A model generated the notes under the pieces. It was not told the origin of the DNA, did no database searches, and was given only the letters and a program-made list of their open reading frames with translations. A stretch of DNA of 64,000 nucleotides, taken from Chalciporus piperatus (Eukaryota; Basidiomycota; Agaricomycetes; Boletales; Boletaceae). Positions 56,962-64,000 of this stretch are shown here, in pieces. The stretch is taken from the NCBI GenBank assembly GCA_038093975.1, contig JBBPTG010000005.1, forward strand, positions 1-64,000, written 5' to 3'. Each line of letters opens with the position of its first letter. The stretch's first letter is position 1. A program made the position numbers and the translations under genes.

Positions 56962-59727
56962 ATGGATCCAGAACCTCAGACCCCACCGTCTCCTTCAGCG
57001 TCTCCTCACTGGCAGCCCGCGGCATTCGACGTTGGAGCAAAAATCGACGGGTTCTCCACGTTGCTGTCGAGGACCATAATATGCTTCTATCAGTTCCTGG
57101 CTTCAGATAGCGAATCAGAGCACCCTCGACGAAGACTGCTGGACGAGTATATCACCGTGGGTGGAGCCGCGAACACCACCAAGATTCTTCTCGACGACAG
57201 TGACAACCGCAAGGCGGAGGGATATCTAGAGCGCAGGAAGAAAATCGAGGATTTGTGGTCTCCGCAAGGGCCGCTTGCTCTGTTCGCTTCCCACATGGAG
57301 AACGTATACGGGATAATGTCGTGGGCCATCGAGGCTCATAGAATTGCAACACCCACTCATAGGAGGGGTCCCTTCCCAATCCCATTAGAAATGCTGCAAG
57401 AGGAGATCAGGCTCATTCAAGAATATAAGACAGCGGCAGCGACAGTCATATATAATGACTTTTACACATCGTGAGTCAACCTCATTAATGCGATGTAGAG
57501 TCCGTACATAACGCCTGTAATACGCCAGGACTAGGAAGTTGGATCCCAAGAGTGAGCTCTTTCACAGCCCGAGATTCAGCTCTGACCTACGCCTTGCACA
57601 CAGTTGAATTCGCGTTAGAGATTATCGAATGGATAGGTTTCATCGATACAGCCGACAGACAAGAATTCATGTCGAAGGAAAGGCACGAGGAAACATGCAA
57701 GTGGATCTTCAACCGCGACATTTGTAAGCGCTACTATGAGTGGTGGGCAGCCACAGAGGGCTTTCTGTGGATACGTGGCAAGGGTTCGTCGCAGTTATTA
57801 TCCTTCGGCGGATGAGTCTCGCCATACCGTAGCCGGCACCGGCAAATCTGTCATTCTGTGAGTCTGTCTGGATTCGACGAGGATCAAGCTCACATTCCGT
57901 AGTGCTGCCATAGTTGACGAGATCTTCAAAGAACTGTGGGAGAAGATCGAGGAACAAGAAAAACGGGAAGGACGGAAACGAGAACACGACGAACGACCAT
58001 ACATTCGTCCAGAATTCTTTCCTGCATTTTACTTCTTCGATTTCCGCAACACTCGTACATTGGAATACTCTGCGTTCATCAAGTCCCTCTTCGTCCAGTT
58101 CCTTCAGGTCCCGGAGCCAGATCTTGCGGTCAGCTTCTCTGAACTGGCCAAACAATTCTCGGATGGTCTTCCCCCTCCCACCGACACGAAGTTATTCGAG
58201 GATCTCACTTTGTATGCCATGCGGTCGCATGAAAAGAAAACCATCTTCATTGATGGTCTCAATGAATGTGACGACGTTCCAGCGGCGCTGAATTTCCTTG
58301 AAAGGGCCATGCAGGAGTCGAATGTTCGCGTTATCGTCTCCAGTAGGCCAGAGCCGATTATCATGGCTCAATACAAAGGTCGACCTACTGTTGACCTGGA
58401 AGATTACATTGGATACACTGCCGCCGACATGCGCGAGTGGTTAATGAAGCGGATGATGGATCATAACAGGCTTCATGCAATTCCGCAGCTCAAAAAGATC
58501 GAAGTCCTCGATCGCGTGACGGAGGCCGCTAACGGATCGTAGGTGGCTCGAATCTTCCAACTATAGGGTAAGGATAAAGCTCACGATATGTGCGTAGATT
58601 CTGGCACGCACAATGCGTTGTAGACTCCCTGGAAGTCTGTCGTTCCGTCGCGCAGGTGAACGACATGATCCGCGACGCTCCGAGGGATATCGAAACTGTC
58701 CACTATGACATTCTCCGTAGGGTTAACGAGAGGAGCGTGGACGTCCAGTTGATCGTCTCGATGGCCGTACGCTGGCTCGGTGGTGCGCTTCGTTCACTTT
58801 CTCTCTCTCAAATTATCGAGGCTGTCCAGATTGAACTAGGGCACACGCCTCCCCTTCGTTTGAACGATGATTTAACCGTCGTCGTCCCCGAGGATATGTT
58901 GATGCTTTGTGGGAACATCATTAAGATTGATGATCGTCTTGCAAGGCTTGGCCTCAGTCATCCAACTATGCGGGTAAGAGTTTCGATCGATCTTTGGAGA
59001 TATAGCTCATCCATTTTCTATGTAGACTTTCCTTACCCAACCTCCACCCGAGGATCCACAGTTTGCGCAATATTTCTTCGATCCACATGACATACACAGA
59101 GATCTCGCTCTGCGGTCGATTACCTACATCCTAGCCGATGATATCGAAAAGGCGATCGCGAAGTCCTACACCCAGGCGTTCATGTTCGAGGTCTCCCGAC
59201 GTCACTCCATCATTGATCGTTGTCCCATGCTCACATACGTCTTTGAGTGCGGCTTCAAACATCTTCGGCATTATACCCAGGAAGACGACGAAGCCATTCA
59301 TTTGTTGATTTACCTGGAGAAGCAGATCCCCGAGAAGCCTGACAAGTTCAAGGAGATCTTTGAAGCCCTTCATGACCGTACTGAGGATAAACCCTACCAA
59401 TGGTTTCTTGACGAGGGTGAGCTGGTTCTCGGTGTCCTTGTGAGGTATGGTCCTCCGTGGATGTTGAAGCGTTACCTGCTTCGGCGTCGAGATCTAGTTG
59501 AAGGGGAAGAGAAGGAGAAGTTGATCAAGTGGGCGGCGAAGATTGGAAGGTTCGATCACAGGGATATGTTACTCGAGTTCCAGTTGCCAGAAATAGTGGA
59601 GGACCCGGTGCCGGAGGTACTGGAAGATCCACCACAAGTTGAAATGGGAGATGGATCGGGAGATCTAGAGCAGGTTGGAGATGGATCAGGGGATACCCAA
59701 GATGTTGAGATGGCCGATGTGCAGTGA
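56962..59727 (+). CDS. NACHT-domain STAND NTPase, apparently intact
   Basis: The seven-exon model (56962-57470, 57529-57551, 57604-57783, 57833-57857, 57903-58538, 58598-58973, 59026-59727) gives 816 residues with no stop. An N-terminal helical region without a recognised effector fold (FDVGAKIDGFSTLLSRTIIC) leads to WIFNRDICKRYYEWWAATEG and the P-loop IRGKAGTGKSVIL, encoded mostly in a 25-nt exon. Then come PAFYFFDFRN, Walker B KKTIFIDGLNECDD, NVRVIVSSRPEP and VHYDILRRVNERSVDVQLIV. The C-terminus is helical (KHLRHYTQEDDEAIHLLIYL) and ends in an acidic GDGSGD repeat. I see no WD40, ankyrin or TPR repeats. STAND proteins act as signalling switches, often in fungal self/non-self recognition; that role is inferred here. 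Confidence 0.82.
57833..57857 (+). other. 25-nt microexon encoding the NACHT P-loop
   Basis: The exon lies between a GTAG acceptor and a GTGAGT donor, with introns of 49 and 45 nt. Joined in frame it supplies AGTGKSVIL, the Walker A motif. Without it the flanking exons do not make a P-loop. Confidence 0.85.
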
Positions 59728-59917
59728 CTCTGAGATATCGTGCAACAGAGATGATTGTACTTTTAGCCTTGTATCACCTTGTTTTATTTTGTTACTACTG
59801 TACTAGCATGGATGGGAAAATTGATCCAGATTGATCCGGAAATTAGTTTGACCGCGATCGGTATGTCGGACAGGCAGCCTCGACAACAGCTATCCAACGT
59901 CCGCACAACCTCCCACC

Positions 59918-61079
59918 ATGGCAGTTCCATCGAGCGCGTCTCCTTCGGTCGAATTAGCAGATCCGATCGCGTTGACGTCGCCATACTTCGAACTCCGTGC
60001 GACGATCTACGGTACTCGAATCCATTCCAGTGAAGCTCCCTTTGGCTACGTCATTTACAAGGATTATCGAAAGGAAGTTTGCGCACAGTGCTTCGCATAT
60101 TCCGCGAGCGATCATGCCCCACCGACCGTCGGATCCTCTCGCACTTGGAACATAAAATGGAGTCGGGAAGGTGCGGCTACTGCTTGGTTCTGTAGCGATG
60201 CTTGCAGGGAGATATGGGAGCACGATGAGACTTCTCCCTTGTTGATGGAGATAGACGCGATCTTGACCAAGAGTCAAGCTGCGACTCGGAAGAGGTTCAA
60301 GTCTCCGCAAGATGAAGTCAAGGCGAAATCCATGCTCCCTTCTTTCGAGCATGGAGCCAAAACGATCACCCAAGAGATCATCGATCGTGCTTGGGAAGGT
60401 GCAGAAGCGCTAGTCGCTTCCAAGGCTCACCTCGCTCTCTGTTACTCGACTCTCAACATAGAAGACATGGAGCTTGAGATTGCGCGTTCGCTCACGTCTG
60501 CCATCGTGCACCGTTACATTGACGATCGTCTACAAGCTTCCTCTGATCCCGTGTCATCGGCGAAACGGAATCAATCCTGGTTACAACTACTTGATCTTCA
60601 GGCGAACGAGCTTTGCAATATCCAGACTCGACCATACATGCTCTCTGCTTACCTGCGAATCTACGTCTTTCTTTATAACGCACTGCCGAAATACCTCCGG
60701 CCGTACATGTCGACCATTCGCGACGTATCCGCACGGGATACAGGGAATGCGTTTGGTATATGGGATGGTGACAGAAGAGATGAGATGATGGGGTGGGGTA
60801 TATGGGTCAGTGCAAGTTATTTCAATCACAGTAAGTCCCTGATAGTAGTAAGCTTGAAATCGAAATTGAACGATGGTCTTTTCAGGTTGCGCGCCAAATA
60901 TTCGCAAGAAACGAGAGGGGAGAGAACTTCATTTCGAGAGCACGCGGAGAATACAGGCGGGGGAAGAATTGTGCATCAGTTACATTGACACGGACTCACC
61001 AACGGATCAGAGACGGCGAGAACTTGAAGAGAGTTGGTTCTTCACTTGTCGTTGTCATCGTTGCGAAACAGAATCATGA
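59918..61079 (+). CDS. SET-domain protein, SMYD-like
   Basis: Exons 59918-60830 and 60886-61079 give 368 residues. The SET domain is split as in SMYD proteins. An N-terminal part (YFELRATIYGTRIHSSEAPF; GYVIYKDYRKEVCAQCFAY) precedes a cysteine-rich MYND-like insertion (VCAQC, WFCSDAC). A helical stretch follows, then the core GIWVSASYFNHSCAPNIRKK joined across the intron, LHFESTRRIQAGEELCISYI, and the post-SET cysteines WFFTCRCHRCETES. The SYFNHSCAPN and ELCISYID motifs line the SAM and lysine sites. The MYND-like region appears incomplete compared with canonical zinc fingers. The likely role is lysine methylation of histone or other proteins, as in fungal Set5/Set6-type enzymes; the substrate is not shown. 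Confidence 0.85.
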
Positions 61080-61307
61080 CAGCGCTACTAGTAGTGGCGA
61101 GCGCTAGATGTTGTATGATATTGCCAGAACTAGATATTAGAGGCGTTGAACCGTATGGGATCACGTTCGACGGAGGCAGTCAGGCTGAGTCGGAACAGGA
61201 GATCATCCGAAAACGCTGAACACAGCACAGCACCACGTTCGCCCTACTCACACTCACATTGACAAATCCGCAAGGGGTTTGGTCCGACATTCTTCACCAC
61301 GACCACC

Positions 61308-63282
61308 ATGGCGTCGACACTCGACGACCGACAGCGTTACACCAAGGGAAAAGGAAAAGCAGAACCACGAACAGACCCGACAGAAACCACGCCACTTCTC
61401 GAAGCCGGTTCCAGTCAAAGTAGCAGGGACGACGATCTTGACCTTGAGCACAACTCCGTAGCTCAGCGGCAACTATGGACCAAACTGATTTCCGTCTTCT
61501 GCTTCTCTCTCGCTCTATGCCTAGTCCTCTTCTTGATTGCGGCGCTGTTGGCATACTTGTACGCAACTCGACTTTCATATGTCAAGCCTGACGACGTCCT
61601 TGCAAACGCTCTCGTCGTCGAGGGTCCAGATCGGGTGGATGTAATAAATGCCACCGACGGAGGATTGTGGTTGAGGTTAGATTGTAGGGTGGGTATTGAC
61701 GCCGGGTCAATCATTGGAGTGAATACCGACAACGACGAAGGAACGCTGAGAGACTTGTGGAAGTCTTTCGGCCGTCTAGGCATCCAACTCCTCGGCACCG
61801 TGACCGCGAACGTCTCCACAGTCTACGTGTATTCCAGCAGAGACGCATTGCTCGCAAAAATATCGGCTCTCCCAGTACAATTTCCCATCACCAGCAACCC
61901 ACCCCGAGACTCGTCTTGGCTGACGCCCGTTTCGGTTCCTGTATTCGTACAGCCAACGGATAACTCCTCGAACATCATGCGGTTCATGGAGGATTCATGG
62001 AGACATGGGTCTGCATCAGTTCGAGCATCCGTTCACGACGTTGGAGTGTGGGGTGGCAGTTCCGACGCTCGAGGATGGCGGAGTATACTTACCGCTAAGT
62101 TTGAAGATGTTCAAACCCAAATTTCGCTTCCGAGTAAGTCTTTATGTGCTGCCTTGTATCCTCGTATTGAATGCAGGATTTTTAGTCGATCCTATCCCAG
62201 GTTTACCAGAACCAGGTCATGATGAGCCGCTACCCTCATTTTCTCAGCTTGTTAACCTCGAATCGTTTGACGTCTCTTCCACGTCCAATGAAATACATCT
62301 GAACGCCCGTGCTTCGGTCATCGACCCTGTGCCAGCTGGTATTGAGATGACCATCCCCGCATTGCCTTTCGTCGTTTCACTTCCGGCTGCTTCGGATCAA
62401 GAACCAGATACCTATATCCCGATTGCTTCCGCTCAGGCAGATTCGTTTTCGCTTACTCATCCCAATGTGACGATCGTCGTCTCGGGCAAGGTCCTACCCC
62501 TCCCATCCACCGCTATCAAGGCTGTTGCGACACTTGCCTCTCGTTACTTGTCTCTCCAACCCAATCCGATATCAATTTCCACCCCATTACTCCCTTCTCT
62601 AGTCATAAACACAGAGTTCCCCTCCCCGGCCACCAAGCCCAAGATTTTGCGCGACGTGACCATCCGCGACATGAAAGTCAAACCATACGGGACCGAATTT
62701 TTGGCCAGCGGCGAAGTGTTCGCACACCTTGTTCTCCCCAAAGGCATGAACTTCAAGATGGACGTCAAGCGGATCATGCCCGATATCTTGGTATTTGACG
62801 GGGAGGTTGATGATCGCCCTTCGCGATTGCAAACTCTGGGGAACGTTCCCAGCCGTCCCTCGGAACCTTTCCCCCCTCGTGCGTTTGGTCACATACAACC
62901 TGATGACTGGCTGATGGCGAAGAGCGTTTATAATGGGACGGATGAAGAGGGCTCTACTTTCTTTGTGTCGGCCTCTATCGTCGACGTGCCTATCCAGGTC
63001 CTACCGGGCAGGCAGAAGGAATTCAGCGACTTCGTGAGCAAGGTATGTTGCAGGTCTGTCTGAGCGCGGTGGTTCTTTAGTCTTACTCGTGACGTTTTCA
63101 AGATACTCTTCGGCAAGGATGGTGCGACTGCTGGACTTCAGGGCACTGTCGATGTTGGAGTTGAGATTGTTGGTCTACCTTTCCACGATGGTGATGGCAA
63201 AGACGTCGGATTCACACTCAATGGCCTTCCATTACAAGGAAATGTGCATATTGGGAAGAAGAGCGGTGCTGGATTCCCGTGA
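61308..63282 (+). CDS. single-pass vacuolar-type membrane protein (Tag1-like?)
   Basis: Exons 61308-62133, 62186-63042 and 63103-63282 give 620 residues. The cytoplasmic N-terminus carries ETTPLLE, which fits the acidic dileucine [DE]xxxL[LI] vacuolar sorting signal. One long membrane helix follows (LISVFCFSLALCLVLFLIAA). The remaining lumenal part is beta-rich and repeats LEA/DUF3712-like lipid-transfer modules: VDVINATDGGLWLRLDCRVG, LNARASVIDPVPAGIEMTIP and ALPFVVSL, then LKILRDVTIRDMKVKPYGTE and LPLQGNVHIGKKSGAGFP. This architecture is that of yeast Tag1 and similar fungal proteins linked to vacuoles and autophagy; I am not certain of the orthology. The TGA stop sits inside CCGTGAGT, which also looks like a splice donor, so a longer form cannot be ruled out. 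Confidence 0.65.
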
Positions 63283-63526
63283 GTACAGCATACACTGTCT
63301 CACACAATTTATCGGCGCACATCCTACGGCCTATTATATCTTTATATTTTTCACGCGCTGCTAGATGACGATTACCACAGGGTTGCTCCCCTGCTCGTTG
63401 TCGCGTTGTATCGTGCACTGGTGCATATTCTACGTGGTGTACGGACGTTGGTTGTATGTATATGCATATGTAGTACTTATCTGTAGATGCCAATCCTCGA
63501 TACAAAGATTTGTACAGACTTAAACT

Positions 63527-64000
63527 TTAATTCCAGTGCCTTACCAGAACGCCGTTGATGATTTCTTCCTCGACTCCCTTTTCCTTACTCTGCTTCAGTT
63601 CGCTCTGGCCATATGCACTGGTCCTTCCTTTCCTCCACGTTTCCATCGTAGGGGCGACGTCGTCATCACAGCGGGGGTTGATCCCCATTCGTTGCAAGAC
63701 GGGACTCTCGTGCATAGGGATTAGCTTGACGTCATCGTCTGGCATGACGAAGTAGAAAATGCCGAGTCGGGTGTATTGCTGCTGGTCAGGAGGAGGTTGA
63801 ACGACCCGGTGGATGGTCCCCTTGTAGTATCCTCCAGTAAGGAAATCAAGAGCGTCTCCAGTGTTCACCACCTGGGTGAATCAGCTCGAGCTCGGGCCGT
63901 CTTTCCAAAGGTTACTCACTAGGGCGTTCTCGATGTGTTTCACCCAACGCCACTGACCATCCTTTTGCAGGATTTGAAGAGCAGCGACTGGTTGACTCCA
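63527..64000 (-). CDS. 2OG-Fe(II) oxygenase, isopenicillin-N-synthase-like, partial
   Basis: Only the C-terminal part is in the window; the gene continues off the right edge. The exon nearest the edge reads QPVAALQILQKDGQWRWVKH and IENAL. After a short intron (about 63872-63919) it continues VVNTGDALDFLTGGYYKGTI and HRVVQPP, then YTRLGIFYFVMPDDDV. The HRV histidine is the third iron ligand and the arginine of YTRLGIFYF the 2-oxoglutarate-binding residue, as in the isopenicillin-N-synthase-like DIOX_N/2OG-FeII_Oxy family. The HxD pair must lie outside. The C-terminal tail (ETWRKGRTSAYGQSELKQSK) is plain. Substrates in this family are diverse. Confidence 0.88.

Overview
The window is nuclear DNA of a filamentous basidiomycete, most likely a mushroom-forming agaricomycete. 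Genes are split by many 45-80 nt introns with GT..AG ends and CTRAY-like branch points. The gene content also fits: a Clp1-like clamp-cell protein, mushroom-type beta-trefoil proteins, G1 (eqolisin) peptidase relics, a DUF3669 relic, NACHT/STAND genes and a chromodomain Ty3/gypsy retrotransposon. Introns were placed by eye from splice motifs and frame continuity, so exon ends are models, not measurements.

Layout. 1-4.0 kb: 3' half of a gypsy element and its 3' LTR. 4.0-5.2 kb: empty. 5.2-6.7 kb: unrecognised gene. 7.5-9.6 kb: ALDH7-type aldehyde dehydrogenase. 9.7-12.4 kb: gene-poor. 12.4-22.0 kb: housekeeping block with a Rib2-type riboflavin deaminase, the ribosome-biogenesis WD protein Jip5, the ER-stress sensor Ire1 (sharing a 153-bp divergent promoter with JIP5), cytosolic seryl-tRNA synthetase and an acidic NLS-bearing protein. 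23.2-25.4 kb: Ser/Pro-rich membrane protein. 26.0-32.3 kb: two beta-trefoil paralogues flanking mitochondrial ribosomal protein bL28m and an NT-C2 protein. 32.4-37.0 kb: DUF5614/DUF1308 protein and a probable peroxisomal alpha/beta hydrolase. 37.1-37.9 kb: broken DUF3669 gene. 38.9-41.1 kb: single-pass membrane protein. 42.0-46.3 kb: Set1, the COMPASS histone H3K4 methyltransferase. 47.2-49.2 kb: two decayed tandem G1 peptidases. 49.2-52.2 kb: nothing supportable. 52.3-53.2 kb: Clp1-like gene. 53.6-59.7 kb: NACHT relic, F-box gene and an apparently intact NACHT gene. 59.9-61.1 kb: SMYD-like SET protein. 61.3-63.3 kb: vacuolar-type membrane protein (possibly Tag1-like). 63.5 kb to the right edge: 2OG-Fe(II) oxygenase, partial.

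The genes do not form one pathway. Conserved core genes are interleaved with lineage-specific material. No convincing new multi-gene system was found. The most notable points are splice-level: a GC-AG intron at the Ire1 kinase glycine loop, an 11-nt microexon in the ALDH gene and a 25-nt microexon carrying the NACHT P-loop. Next in interest is the beta-trefoil pair with identical intron positions.
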